Positions 35,994 through 45,420 of a DNA stretch of 64,000 nt are shown here, one piece after another. How positions within the stretch are numbered: the first letter of the stretch is position 1; each line of letters starts with the position of its first letter. Under the pieces are notes generated by a model. The model saw only the letters and a program-made list of their open reading frames with translations. It searched no databases and had not been told where the DNA came from. A program made the position numbers and the translations under genes. This DNA is from an alpha proteobacterium U9-1i (GTDB taxonomy: Bacteria; Pseudomonadota; Alphaproteobacteria; Caulobacterales; Aquidulcibacteraceae). The stretch is from contig BBSY01000002.1 of assembly GCA_000974665.1 (NCBI GenBank), forward strand, positions 1,116,001 through 1,180,000, given 5' to 3'.

Positions 35994-36752
35994 GTGCTGC
36001 GCGTAGCTTTCACGCTTGGCCTTGCGTTGCTGGCGTTGGCCGCGCCCGCCCATGCCGAGACGCTACGTTTGCGCTACGAGGCGTCGGTGCTTGGCGTGGT
36101 GACGCTGGGCGAGGCGCGTTACGAGATCGCGACGACGCCGACGCGGTTCGCAGTGCGGGCGAACCTGCAAACGTCCGGCCTCGCGCGCTTATTCGATCAA
36201 ACAGAAATATCGGCGTCGTCGTCCGGGCTTGTGCTGGGCGCGGGTCTCGCCTGGACCCGCTACGATTTGAGCCACGCCTACGCCGGCAAGTTTAGGCGCG
36301 TGCAGCTCAATCGCGTCGGCACGATCGTGAGCGCGCAAATCGCCCCCCTGTACGGCGACATGGGCGATCCGCCGGCGAGTATCGCGCAGCAATCAAGTTC
36401 CTATGATCCGCTGACCGGTTTGCTCGCGCTCGGCCGACAGATTGGCGTCGCGCGCGGCTGCGCTGGATCGGTTCTGATTTTTGACGGCCGCGGGCACTAC
36501 CGCCTTGCCGTAGCTCCTAAGGGGCAGGGACAGTTCGACAGCGGCGGTTACGTAGGGCCGGCCTTGAATTGCGAGCTTCGCTACGAACCGATCGCCGGTT
36601 TTGACATGCCGGACCGTGCGAATATTCCCGTCACAGACGCGTGGTTCGCGCTGCCTGAGCGATCGGGCTTTGCAGCGCCATTGCGCTTGACGGCGCCGAC
36701 GCCTTTGGGCGACGCGCGGCTTGAACTGCGCGGTTACGAACGGATGGATTGA
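35994..36752 (+). CDS. DUF3108-family periplasmic protein
   Basis: A 252-residue protein with signal peptide (MLRVAFTLGLALLALAAPAHA) and a beta-rich mature part opening LRLRYEASVLGVVTLGEARYEI, typical of DUF3108, which resembles outer-membrane lipid-binding barrels or lipocalin-like folds. GGAGGGG precedes the GTG at 35994. Role unknown. The C-terminal 19 bases overlap the 3' end of the convergent O-antigen ligase gene. Confidence 0.75.
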   Translation: MLRVAFTLGLALLALAAPAHAETLRLRYEASVLGVVTLGEARYEIATTPTRFAVRANLQTSGLARLFDQTEISASSSGLVLGAGLAWTRYDLSHAYAGKFRRVQLNRVGTIVSAQIAPLYGDMGDPPASIAQQSSSYDPLTGLLALGRQIGVARGCAGSVLIFDGRGHYRLAVAPKGQGQFDSGGYVGPALNCELRYEPIAGFDMPDRANIPVTDAWFALPERSGFAAPLRLTAPTPLGDARLELRGYERMD

Positions 36753-37909
36753 TCGCGGCGCGCTGCTGCGGTGAGCGCTGCTGCTATGAATGCCGTCGCG
36801 ATCCACCATTCTTGCCACAAGCCGAAACTGACATTCGCGAACAGGCCGAACGCGGCCAGCGAGCCCGCCGCCGCCGCCGCCGCGATGCGATCCGCGGCGA
36901 GCATGCGCGCCAACGCGACGCCGCCAACAACGAGCGCGCTTGCGGCCAGCACTGCGCCAACGAGGCCGGTCTCAAGCCAGATTTGCAGGCTGGCGCTGTG
37001 AGGGTGAAGCGAGATGCCGCGGAAGCTGATGCCGCGCACGTCGAGCATGTCGGTGAATGTGCGCGGTCCATCGAGGCCCCATCCCATCCAAGGCCGCACT
37101 TGGATCTGATCGGCGACGTAACGCCAGATCGCTTCGCGCATCGCCCAGGAATCCGGCAAAGCGCCATTTTCCGCTCTCGGAAGCGCCTGCATCACCCACG
37201 GCGCGGCGAGCAGCCATGAAGCGAGCGCGACACACAACGCCAAGATCGTGGCGCGTGGCCAGGCAAGCGCGAGCGTCGCCGCGATCACCCCCAAAGCACA
37301 GGCGATGATGTTGGCGTCCACATCGAATTTCGTCGCCACGAAGATCGTGAGCGCGACCAATGCTACCGCGATGGCGCGCTGGATGTGGCCGCCTCGCAGC
37401 AACGCGGCGGCGCTGCCCCACACGATGCACACCAACAACGTCCCGCCGCGCCCCAGTGATCGCGCGATCAGCGCGCCCGGTTCGCCCGGATTGGCGGCGC
37501 GCAACAACACCATGTCCGTGAGCGCTTCACTGGCGAGCATCAATGCGAACACAATGGCCCCGGCTGCGCCCGCCGCGCGCGCCAGTCGCCTGTTGGTGTC
37601 GGCGTTGGCGATGAAGAGGAGCCCGCACAGGGCGCCGCCAAGCAGCTTGAACGCCTGCGTATGGTCCGGATACGGGGACCACAGGGCCGAGAGCGCCGCC
37701 CACACCACAAACGCGCTGAACAATAACAAAGGCGCGCTCGGCCGTTTCAAATGCCGCCACGCCCTCGGCGCGGCCGCCAAGCCGCCGACCGCCTGAAGCG
37801 GTGCGATCGCCAGTGCGCCCGCCGTCCCTGCCGCTGGCAGAAGGGCGAAGAACGCGGCCAGCGCCCATCCTGACGGACGGGTGGTTTCAAGGTCGGCCGC
37901 GTTCGGCAA
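36734..37909 (-). CDS. O-antigen ligase/polymerase (Wzy/WaaL-type) membrane protein
   Basis: A 391-residue polytopic protein with about ten hydrophobic segments. The large periplasmic loop ends in RPWMGWGLDGPRTF ... LHPHSASLQIWLETGLVGAVL, the signature (with His) of the Wzy_C/WaaL ligase fold. It either polymerises repeat units or attaches a finished chain to lipid A-core. With an ABC exporter in the locus, a ligase role is more likely. TTG at 37909 is the best start (AGGAG seven bases upstream); no ATG or GTG fits. Confidence 0.82.
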   Translation of the reverse strand: MPNAADLETTRPSGWALAAFFALLPAAGTAGALAIAPLQAVGGLAAAPRAWRHLKRPSAPLLLFSAFVVWAALSALWSPYPDHTQAFKLLGGALCGLLFIANADTNRRLARAAGAAGAIVFALMLASEALTDMVLLRAANPGEPGALIARSLGRGGTLLVCIVWGSAAALLRGGHIQRAIAVALVALTIFVATKFDVDANIIACALGVIAATLALAWPRATILALCVALASWLLAAPWVMQALPRAENGALPDSWAMREAIWRYVADQIQVRPWMGWGLDGPRTFTDMLDVRGISFRGISLHPHSASLQIWLETGLVGAVLAASALVVGGVALARMLAADRIAAAAAAGSLAAFGLFANVSFGLWQEWWIATAFIAAALTAAARRDQSIRS

Positions 37910-38000
37910 AAAAGCACTCCTGAGCGGGCGGAAACTACACAACCACAGGCGCCGCTCCAAGCTCGACGCTGTCGCGGGCGCGGGCTAGAAGGCCGTCCAT

Positions 38001-39074
38001 ATGGGTGGACAAACTAGACGACGTTTGTGTGTCACGGGGGGCGCGGGCTTTATCGGCTCGGCCGCCTGTCGCGCGCTCGTGCGCGATGGTTTCGAGGTGC
38101 TCAATCTCGACAAACTGACCTACGCCGCCAGCCCGAGCTCTCTGGCCGAAATCGCACATCAGCCCAACTATCATTTCGAACGCGGTGACATCGCCGATCG
38201 ATCTTTTCTCGATCGCGTGCTCGGTGCTTTCAAGCCCGACGCGATTCTGCACTTCGCCGCCGAGACCCACGTCGATCGGTCGATTACCGGCTCCGACGTG
38301 TTCGTGCAAACAAACGTCGTCGGCACACACGCGCTGCTCAGCGCGGCGCGGGCCTATTGGGAGAGCCTAAGTGGCGACGCCAAGGATGGCTTTCGTTTCC
38401 TGCATGTGTCCACCGATGAAGTGTTCGGCGCCCTGGGTGATACCGGATACTTCAACGAGGAAACGCCCTACGATCCGCAATCGCCGTATGCCGCGAGCAA
38501 AGCGGCCGCGGATCATCTCGTGCGCGCGTGGGGCGCAACCTACAAACTTCCGGTGCTGCTCGCGAACTGCACTAACAATTACGGGCCCTATCAGTTTCCC
38601 GAAAAGCTCATCCCGCTCGCGACAATCAACGCGCTCGAAGGCAAGCCGGTCGCGGTTTACGGCGCCGGCGCCAATGTGCGCGATTGGCTGCATGTCGATG
38701 ATCACGTTGCGGCGCTGCGCCTCATTCTCGACCGCGCGGCGCCGGGCGCGAGCTATATGATCGGTGGTCGCGCCGAACGCACAAATCTGCACGTGGTCCA
38801 TACGATCTGCGATGCGCTGGACGCCATTGCGCCGCGCGCCGGATCGCGGCGTGACCTTATCCAGTTCGTCGCCGATCGCCCGGGACACGATTGGCGCTAC
38901 GCTGCCGATTGCGCGAAGATCGAGCGTGAGCTTGGCTGGAATCCCGCGCACACGTTCGAAGCCGGTTTGCGCGAAACGGTTCAATGGTACGTCGATCGCC
39001 GCGATTGGTGGCAGCCGATCCGCGAGGGACGCTACCAAGGCGGCCGTCTCGGTCTGCTTGCGGAGCAAGCATGA
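38001..39074 (+). CDS. rfbB: dTDP-glucose 4,6-dehydratase
   Basis: Second step of dTDP-rhamnose and related sugars. A 357-residue extended SDR with CVTGGAGFIGSA, LNLDKLTYA, HFAAETHVDRSI, HVSTDEVFG (catalytic Thr-Asp-Glu), SPYAASKAAADHL and NCTNNYGPYQFPEKLIP, all diagnostic of RfbB. rfbC follows by ATGA overlap. rfbA and rfbD are absent from the window, so the pathway needs genes elsewhere or leads to another dTDP-sugar. Confidence 0.95.
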   Translation: MGGQTRRRLCVTGGAGFIGSAACRALVRDGFEVLNLDKLTYAASPSSLAEIAHQPNYHFERGDIADRSFLDRVLGAFKPDAILHFAAETHVDRSITGSDVFVQTNVVGTHALLSAARAYWESLSGDAKDGFRFLHVSTDEVFGALGDTGYFNEETPYDPQSPYAASKAAADHLVRAWGATYKLPVLLANCTNNYGPYQFPEKLIPLATINALEGKPVAVYGAGANVRDWLHVDDHVAALRLILDRAAPGASYMIGGRAERTNLHVVHTICDALDAIAPRAGSRRDLIQFVADRPGHDWRYAADCAKIERELGWNPAHTFEAGLRETVQWYVDRRDWWQPIREGRYQGGRLGLLAEQA

Positions 39075-39637
39075 GCCGCGCGCGTTACGACGTTCTGGAG
39101 ACCGACATCGCCGGCGTGCTTGTGGTGGAGACGGAGCCAAAGGACGATTCGCGCGGCCCATTCCTTGAAACATTCCGCGCTTCCGCCTTCGCCGCGCACG
39201 GCGTCACGCATGGCTGGATGCAGGACAACCAGGCGCTGACATACAAAGCCGGAATCGTGCGCGGCATGCATTTCCAAGCGCCGCCTAACGATCAAGCCAA
39301 ATTGCTGCGTGTGATCAGCGGCGCGATCTACGACGTCGCCGTCGATATTCGCCGTGCATCGCGAACCTATGGCCGCTTCGTCGGACGTGAGCTTAGCGCC
39401 GCGAACGGGCGTCAGCTCTACGTTCCATCAGGCTTCGCGCACGGCTATTGCACGCTCAGCGACAACACGACCGTCGTCTACAAGGTGAGCGCTGAGTATG
39501 CGCCGGGCGGCGAGGGTGGCCTTTCTTGGAACGATCCCGCGCTGGCAATCGATTGGCCGCTGCCGGCTGCGCAAATGACGAGTACGGAACGCGATCTGAA
39601 CTGGCCGGCCTTCGCCGCGTTTCAGTCGCCGTTCTAA
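39071..39637 (+). CDS. rfbC: dTDP-4-dehydrorhamnose 3,5-epimerase
   Basis: A 188-residue cupin with family length. Markers are DSRGPFLETFR, DNQALTYKAGIVRGMHFQAPPNDQAKLLRVISG (catalytic His) and LYVPSGFAHGYCTLSD. The ATG overlaps the rfbB stop. Its TAA shares CTAA (39634-39637) with the stop of the convergent glycosyltransferase. Confidence 0.93.
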   Translation: MSRARYDVLETDIAGVLVVETEPKDDSRGPFLETFRASAFAAHGVTHGWMQDNQALTYKAGIVRGMHFQAPPNDQAKLLRVISGAIYDVAVDIRRASRTYGRFVGRELSAANGRQLYVPSGFAHGYCTLSDNTTVVYKVSAEYAPGGEGGLSWNDPALAIDWPLPAAQMTSTERDLNWPAFAAFQSPF

Positions 39638-40605
39638 CGCACCACCGGCGCCCGCCGCGCCAGCGCAAACGGCGACCACGCAAACGCCCGCATCAACACG
39701 CCGAGTTTCACCTTGCGTGGCCGCGTACGTCGTGACGCGAGAATCGCCGGCAAGCCTTTGAGCGCCGCGCCGACACCGCGCCACGTCGCCGGCCCGGTGC
39801 CGCGGAACGGCGAAACCGCGAGGAACAGCAACGTAATGCCCGTATGCGCGAATATTAGCGGCAACAGCAACGCGCCCGGCATATTCTTCACGAACGTCCA
39901 CAGCCGATTGCGCGTGCCGTAGAACACCGCGAACTCCGAGCGTTTGCCGGACGACGCGCCGCCCACGTGCGCAACCTTCGCCGCGCCGATCTGCAAGCAA
40001 TCGTGGCCCGCGAGCCGCATGCGAAAGCCGAGATCGACGTCCTCGCAATAGCAGAAGAAGCGTTCGTCAAAGCCGCCAAGCGCGCGCCACACGTCCGCAC
40101 GGTAGAGCGCCGCCGCGGCGCAGGGGCTGAACACTTGGCCGGTCAGCGGCGGGCTCGCATCGCGCCGCCAGCCATAGCCGCCGCGCCACGGCACACCGGC
40201 GGCGTGGTAGCAATCGCCCAAACCGTCATAGAGCGCGTCATCCTCAGCGCTCCATTGCGTTGAACCGAACGCCGCCGCGTTCGAATGCGCATCGGCGGCG
40301 GCGATCAGCTGCGCCAGCCAATCGGGTTCTGGAAATGCGTCTGGATTAAGCAGAACGACGAATTCCGTTGTCGCGCGCTCGGCGGCGCGATTGTTCGCCG
40401 GCGCGAAGCCGAGATTTTCTTCCGATTGCACGAACACCGCGTTCGCGGGGAGCTCAGCCGGCATCGGGCGCTGGTCCGCGCGCGAACCATTGTCCCAAAC
40501 GATCAGATCGTGTGGTGCTGTTTGCGCTTCGATCGTCGCTTTGAGGCGCGGCAGGTGTGCGCGGCTGTTGTAGGTAACGACGATGATCGTGGCGCGGGCG
40601 CTCAT
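39634..40605 (-). CDS. Glycosyltransferase family 2, rhamnosyltransferase-like
   Basis: A 323-residue GT-A enzyme. The N-terminal IIVVTYNSRAHLPRL, the DXD-like region NPDAFPEPDWL, and FFCYCEDVDLGFRMRLAGHDC match WbbL/rhamnosyltransferase-type GT2 proteins. A hydrophobic segment near residues 245-270 (ALLLPLIFAHTGITLLFLAV) suggests membrane contact. The ATG at 40605 overlaps the stop of the next glycosyltransferase gene (ATGA); a TTG four codons upstream is less likely. Nearby rfbBC fit a rhamnose donor. Confidence 0.88.
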   Translation of the reverse strand: MSARATIIVVTYNSRAHLPRLKATIEAQTAPHDLIVWDNGSRADQRPMPAELPANAVFVQSEENLGFAPANNRAAERATTEFVVLLNPDAFPEPDWLAQLIAAADAHSNAAAFGSTQWSAEDDALYDGLGDCYHAAGVPWRGGYGWRRDASPPLTGQVFSPCAAAALYRADVWRALGGFDERFFCYCEDVDLGFRMRLAGHDCLQIGAAKVAHVGGASSGKRSEFAVFYGTRNRLWTFVKNMPGALLLPLIFAHTGITLLFLAVSPFRGTGPATWRGVGAALKGLPAILASRRTRPRKVKLGVLMRAFAWSPFALARRAPVVR

Positions 40606-41705
40606 GGGCGCATCCAATCGTAAAGCTGTGCCGCAACCTCATCAACGCGCGGCGCGCGCGGTCCGGGACCGCGCTTGGCTCCTTTGGTCAAAGCCGCGAA
40701 CGCCGCGCGCGGCGATTGTTCGTTTACACGCGGGTCTTTGCGCCAATCGCCTTCGCCGCAGGCGATGATCGGCGCGTCCGCCGCCAGATACTCCGTGATC
40801 TTCGACGGCGGCACATGCGTCTTGCGCGAGCCAACCAAGGTCAAAGCATCCGCCGCGCGTTGAAAGCCGAGCGCGGTTTCGAGCGGCTGTACGCCATGGT
40901 CGTCAATTCGCGCCCGCGCTGGCGATGCTTCGATCGCCGCGCGCTCAGCGGCGCTCAGACGGCCAACGAGATGCAAACGCAGCGCCGGATTGCGCGCCAG
41001 CGCGCCCTCAAACGGCGAGAGCAAATCTTCAATGCGCGCCTCGGGATCGCTCAGCGCAATGGAGCCCGTGTGCACGACATTGATGTCATCCGCCGAGAGC
41101 GTCACTGGCGCGACATCGCCTACAGGCGCGAAATGCGGCGCGATCCTCGGATCGCCCGCGCCAAGCGCCTTCAACTCCGCTTGGATCGAGGAATCCACGC
41201 ACGTCACCAGATCAGCTTGCCTCAACCAGCGCCGCGCGATCGCGCTTTCGCCGAAACGGCGATGCCACGCGGCGCGCTGTAGGCGATGCGGGCGCGTGAG
41301 CCAGTGATCGCGGAAATCAAGCAGCCAGCGTGCGCCGGTGCGCTGCTTCACGCGCCAGCCCGCGGCGTGGATCGATTCCGGCGGCGAGGTCGTCCACACC
41401 CAATCCGGCTTCCATGGTGCGCCCTCGGCGGCGTCGGCCGCGCGTAGGCACCAGCGGATGTCCGGATCAGGCCAAAGCAGCCAATCACGCGCCACGTCGC
41501 GCAAAGTCGGCGCGGCGGCAGGCGCGCCGGAAGGATCGCGGTTCGGATGCGGCACGGCCAATCCTGGCTCGCCCTCCGGCAAGCTAGGCGCGATCACGAA
41601 CACCTCCGCGCCCAGCTTGCGCAGCGCTTGCGCCAGCAGGAATGGCCGCTTCGCGCCGCCGGAAACGGCGGGCGGGTAGTGCCGGGTGATCAGGAGCAAG
41701 CGCAT
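40602..41705 (-). CDS. Glycosyltransferase, GT-B fold (family 4-like)
   Basis: A 367-residue protein. RHYPPAVSGGAKRPFLLAQALRKLGAEVFVIAP is the typical N-terminal loop of GT4 enzymes; WLLDFRDHWLTRP, LVTCVDSSIQAEL and a C-terminal VVHTGSI ... LHLVGRL ... PPSKITEYLAADAPIIAC (donor-binding region) follow. Acceptor and donor unknown. It is upstream of, and translationally coupled to, the GT2 gene. Confidence 0.86.
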   Translation of the reverse strand: MRLLLITRHYPPAVSGGAKRPFLLAQALRKLGAEVFVIAPSLPEGEPGLAVPHPNRDPSGAPAAAPTLRDVARDWLLWPDPDIRWCLRAADAAEGAPWKPDWVWTTSPPESIHAAGWRVKQRTGARWLLDFRDHWLTRPHRLQRAAWHRRFGESAIARRWLRQADLVTCVDSSIQAELKALGAGDPRIAPHFAPVGDVAPVTLSADDINVVHTGSIALSDPEARIEDLLSPFEGALARNPALRLHLVGRLSAAERAAIEASPARARIDDHGVQPLETALGFQRAADALTLVGSRKTHVPPSKITEYLAADAPIIACGEGDWRKDPRVNEQSPRAAFAALTKGAKRGPGPRAPRVDEVAAQLYDWMRP

Positions 41706-41720
41706 CGACTGCGCTTCGTA

Positions 41721-43091
41721 TCACGCCTTGATGATCTTATCCGCATACGCCGCGTAGAGATCTTTCATGGCGTTGCGCGTGTCGACAATCAGCGGGGCCA
41801 CATCGGCCAGGAGTTTGTAATCGACATTGTCGTGATCGGTGGAGATCAGCACCGCGTCGAACTGCTCCAGGCTCTTCTTCGTCCACGGCACGGATTTGAG
41901 GCCGGAGAATTCCGGGTGATCGCGCGTCGTAGGCACGACAGGAATATACGGGTCGTGGAACTCCACCTCGGCGCCGCGCTTCTTGAGCATGTCGATCAGG
42001 TGCAGCGAGGGGCTCTCGCGCATGTCGTCCACGTTCTTCTTGTAAGCGAGGCCGACGACCAGGATCTTTGAACCAGCGACCGCCTTCTTGAGCTTGGTGC
42101 TCATCGCTTCGGCCATCGTCTCAATCACTTGGCGCGGCATCGCCGTGATCACGTCGCCGGCGAGCTCAATGAAGCGCGTGCTTTCGCCGTGTTCGCGGGC
42201 TTTCCAAGTGAGGTAGAACGGGTCGATCGGGATGCAATGGCCGCCAAGGCCAGGCCCTGGATAGAATGGCATGAAGCCGAACGGCTTGGTCTTGGCCGCG
42301 TCGATCACTTCCCACACATCGATGTTCATGCCGCCATAAACGGTCTTCAACTCGTTCACGAGGGCGATGTTGATGAGGCGGAAAATGTTCTCGGTGAGCT
42401 TCACCGCTTCGGCCGTCTTCATGTCCGAGACGGGCACGACCTTGGTGATGGTTTCGTAGATCGCGATCGCCATGCGGCGCTCGGGATCGGTGTTGGCGCC
42501 GACCACCTTCGGAATCGTCGAAGTTTCAAAGTTCACATTGCCCGGATCTTCGCGCTCGGGCGAATAGGCGATGGCGAAATCGACGCCGGCGACCAGTCCG
42601 CCTTTTTCCAGGATCGGCCGCACCACTTCGTCGCTCGTGCCCGGATAAGTGGTCGATTCCAGAATGACGATCTGTTCCTTGTGCAGATGCTGCGCGATCG
42701 CTTCTGTGGTTTTCTCAACGTAGGAGATGTCCGGCTCGCGATAGATGTTGAGCGGCGTCGGCACGCACATCAGCAGCGCGTCAGCAGCGGCGAGCCGCTT
42801 GCCGTCCGTCGTCACTTCAAGCCGGCCGGTGCCGGTCATTTCCGCCAAGCGGCTATCGGGGATGTGGCGGATGTAGGTTTTCGCGGACGTGATTGCGTCG
42901 ACCTTCGATTGGTCGACGTCGTATCCCAGCACGCGGAAACCAGCCTCCAAGAAGGCTTCCGCGAGCGGCAGGCCGACATAGCCCAGGCCGATCACGCCGA
43001 TGGTGAGATCACGTGCGGCCGCGCGCTTCACAAAGCGGTCGGCCATGGCGGTCGCCGCGGCGGCCTCCTTGGTCTTCATCGGCCCGTGCAT
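41721..43091 (-). CDS. wbpA: UDP-N-acetylglucosamine 6-dehydrogenase (WbpA-like)
   Basis: A 456-residue nucleotide-sugar dehydrogenase oxidising C6 to a carboxylate. NAD motif GVIGLGYVGLPLAEAFLEAGF; VPTPLN; ESTTYPGTSDEVV; SPEREDPGN; the catalytic-cysteine loop GPGLGGHCIPIDPFYLTW; VVGLAYKKNVDDMRESPS. The sequence fits the WbpA subgroup that acts on UDP-GlcNAc. Next upstream are the WbpE-like aminotransferase and WbpB-like 3-dehydrogenase, together giving most of the UDP-2,3-diamino-uronic acid pathway. ATG at 43091 or 43079. Confidence 0.88.
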   Translation of the reverse strand: MHGPMKTKEAAAATAMADRFVKRAAARDLTIGVIGLGYVGLPLAEAFLEAGFRVLGYDVDQSKVDAITSAKTYIRHIPDSRLAEMTGTGRLEVTTDGKRLAAADALLMCVPTPLNIYREPDISYVEKTTEAIAQHLHKEQIVILESTTYPGTSDEVVRPILEKGGLVAGVDFAIAYSPEREDPGNVNFETSTIPKVVGANTDPERRMAIAIYETITKVVPVSDMKTAEAVKLTENIFRLINIALVNELKTVYGGMNIDVWEVIDAAKTKPFGFMPFYPGPGLGGHCIPIDPFYLTWKAREHGESTRFIELAGDVITAMPRQVIETMAEAMSTKLKKAVAGSKILVVGLAYKKNVDDMRESPSLHLIDMLKKRGAEVEFHDPYIPVVPTTRDHPEFSGLKSVPWTKKSLEQFDAVLISTDHDNVDYKLLADVAPLIVDTRNAMKDLYAAYADKIIKA

Positions 43092-43099
43092 CCTTGTCC

Positions 43100-44263
43100 C
43101 TAACCCTTAGCGAAATCCCGCACCGCGCCGATGATCCGATCCTGGGTTTGAGCATCCAGGTAGGGGTGCATCGGCAGGCTGATCACCCGCTCAGCCTTGG
43201 CTTCGGAGACCGGCAACCCACCCGGTCCCAACGGATAGCGGGAGTACACGTTCTGCTTGTGAATTGGAATGGGGTAGTACACCGCCGTCGGCACGCCCGC
43301 GGCCTTCAAGTGGCTGGCAAGCCCCGCGCGATCAGCCACTTCGATCGTGTATTGGGCCCATACCGAAACGCCGTTTTCGATCACGTGAGGAACCTTGATC
43401 GCGTTCGAAGCCAGCGCTTCGTTGTAACGCTTGGCGACCACGTTCCGCTTCTCGATTTCGTCGGCGAAGATCGCGAGCTTCTCGATCAGCACGGCGGCTT
43501 GGATCGTGTCCAGGCGGCTGTTCATGCCGATGCGGAGATTGAGATACTTCGGATCATGCTCGAACTTCGATTGGGCGATGTCGAGCTTCGAGGCTTTGCC
43601 GTGGACGCGCAGCGAATCCATGACGTCCCAGAGGTCGTCATCGTTCGTCTGCACCGCGCCGCCATCGCCGTAGCAGCCGAGCGGCTTGGCGGGGAAAAAG
43701 CTGGTGGTGACAACGTCAGCCCACTCGATCGGGTGCTTGCCGTTCAACGTTCCGCCAAAGCCCTGAGCGCTGTCGGCAATCAGTTTCAGATCATGCTTGC
43801 GAGCAATGCGCGCGATCTCGGGATAATTCGCGGGCTGGCCGAACAGATCGACGGCGATGACGACCTTCGGCTTCAGCTTGCCCTCGCGCTTTACCTGTTC
43901 GATCGCGGCTTCGAGGTGCGCGGGATCCATGTTGTAGGTGTCGGGAAGGATGTCGATGAACACCGGCGAGGCGTTCACCCAAGGGATCACTTCGGCGGTC
44001 GCCGCGAATGTGAAGCTCGGGCAGAACACCGCGTCGCCTTCGCCCACGCCCCACGCCATCAGCGGCAGTGCGATTGCGTCGGTGCCGTTGGCGCAGGAGA
44101 GCGTGCGCTTGGCGCCGGAGAAAGCGGAGAGCTGACGCTCAAATTCCACGACCTGCGGGCCCATTACATAGGCGCCGCCTTCCACCGCGTTGAGGATCGC
44201 AGCGTTCATCTTGTCTTTGATGCGCGCGCGTTGAGCCTGAAGGTCGATGAAAGCGATACTCAC
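43100..44263 (-). CDS. wbpE: DegT/DnrJ/EryC1 aminotransferase (WbpE-like)
   Basis: A 387-residue PLP-dependent sugar aminotransferase. The N-terminal FIDLQAQRARIKDKMNAAI, CANGTDAIALPLMA, SAQGFGGTLNGK and the PLP lysine in SFFPAKPLGCYGDGGA are those of WbpE-type enzymes forming UDP-2-acetamido-3-amino uronate. GTG start at 44263 with AGGAG nine bases upstream. Separated from wbpB by a hairpin terminator, and eight bases ahead of wbpA. Confidence 0.9.
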   Translation of the reverse strand: MSIAFIDLQAQRARIKDKMNAAILNAVEGGAYVMGPQVVEFERQLSAFSGAKRTLSCANGTDAIALPLMAWGVGEGDAVFCPSFTFAATAEVIPWVNASPVFIDILPDTYNMDPAHLEAAIEQVKREGKLKPKVVIAVDLFGQPANYPEIARIARKHDLKLIADSAQGFGGTLNGKHPIEWADVVTTSFFPAKPLGCYGDGGAVQTNDDDLWDVMDSLRVHGKASKLDIAQSKFEHDPKYLNLRIGMNSRLDTIQAAVLIEKLAIFADEIEKRNVVAKRYNEALASNAIKVPHVIENGVSVWAQYTIEVADRAGLASHLKAAGVPTAVYYPIPIHKQNVYSRYPLGPGGLPVSEAKAERVISLPMHPYLDAQTQDRIIGAVRDFAKG

Positions 44264-44277
44264 GGGCGTCCACTCCT

Positions 44278-44299
44278 GAAAAAGCCGATTTCGCCGGCT
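44278..44299 (-). terminator. Rho-independent terminator between wbpB and wbpE
   Basis: On the minus strand AGCCG-(7-base loop)-CGGCT is followed directly by TTTTTC. It lies 53 bases after the wbpB stop and just before the ribosome-binding site of wbpE. The stem is only five to six pairs, so partial read-through is likely. Confidence 0.6.
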
Positions 44300-44351
44300 C
44301 CCTTACCGGGGCGCGCGGGCTGGCGCGACACACATCGTGCGACGGAACATT

Positions 44352-45320
44352 TCAGCCGCGCTTCCCCTCGGCGCGCAGCAGGGTATCTACCACCGCCATG
44401 GCCTCGTGACCATCAGTGCGCGGCCGTGCGCCCGTCCGGCAGCATTCCAAAAAATGCGCGCATTCGCGCTTCAGGGGCTCATCGGCCGAGTAGGCGATAG
44501 CTTCGGGCTCGGCTTTGATGGCGTTCGGCGCGCCTTTGCCGGTCTCGATTTTGTGACGGTAGAGCCGCAGCTTGTCTTCCGGCTTGGCGGCGCTGTCCTC
44601 GAACACCAGCATGCCGGTTTCGCCCACGACGACGAGGCGGTGTTCCTTGAACGGGTGCAGCCAGGACGCAAACACGTGCGCGCGGCCGCCGCCGGCGAAG
44701 CTCATGTCGAGGCGGTATTCGTCTTCGATGTCGGGGGTGACGAAGCTGCCGCCGACGCCATGCACCGTCTCGGGCCGATCCGCGAACAGCGCCAGCAACA
44801 TGCTCACGTCATGCGGCGCGAAGCTCCACAGCACGTCCTCTTCGGTGCGCAATTTTCCAAGGCTGGCGCGGGTGGAATAGGCGTAGCGCAGCTTGCCGAT
44901 CTCGCCGGCGCGCACCTTTCCCAGCAGCGTTTCAAACGCCGGATGGTATTGCAGCAAATGCCCCACCATCAGTACTTTGCCGGCGCCTTCGGCGGCCGCA
45001 CACATGCGCATGCAATCGTCGTGCGTCAGCGCCAGCGGCTTTTCCACGAACACGTGCTTGCCGGCTTTGAAGGCCTTGATGGCGAGGTCGGCGTGGAGTT
45101 CCGCTGGGGCAGCAATCGACACCCCATCGATGCTTGCGTCCGCCAGCACCTCATCCAGCGCGCGCGCTTCAACCTTGTTGGCCGCGGCTTCGCGCGCGGC
45201 GGTTTCCCGATGCGGATCGCACACCGCCGCCAGCGCCCCAAGCTGCGCGAAATTGCGGGCGAGATTCTTGCCCCAATAGCCCGCGCCAAGCTGCGCGATT
45301 TTGACCGTTTCGCCCGTCAT
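44352..45320 (-). CDS. wbpB: Gfo/Idh/MocA oxidoreductase, UDP-sugar 3-dehydrogenase (WbpB-like)
   Basis: A 322-residue NAD-dependent sugar oxidase. N-terminal IAQLGAGYWGKNLARNFAQLG; the conserved VFVEKPLAL; GHLLQYHPAFETL; and WSFAPHDVSMLLAL resemble WbpB/WlbA, which oxidise UDP-GlcNAcA at C3. GGGGAAC precedes the ATG at 45320; an upstream extension is not supported. Likely first gene of the wbpB-wbpE-wbpA run. Confidence 0.88.
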   Translation of the reverse strand: MTGETVKIAQLGAGYWGKNLARNFAQLGALAAVCDPHRETAAREAAANKVEARALDEVLADASIDGVSIAAPAELHADLAIKAFKAGKHVFVEKPLALTHDDCMRMCAAAEGAGKVLMVGHLLQYHPAFETLLGKVRAGEIGKLRYAYSTRASLGKLRTEEDVLWSFAPHDVSMLLALFADRPETVHGVGGSFVTPDIEDEYRLDMSFAGGGRAHVFASWLHPFKEHRLVVVGETGMLVFEDSAAKPEDKLRLYRHKIETGKGAPNAIKAEPEAIAYSADEPLKRECAHFLECCRTGARPRTDGHEAMAVVDTLLRAEGKRG

Positions 45321-45420
45321 CTTGTTCCCCGCCCGACGCTTGAAAAGCGCGTCGTTGAATGATGCCAACGCGGTTGCGTCAAGCCCCGCGCTACAGCCTG
45401 GATGACGCAGCGGGGGGAGG

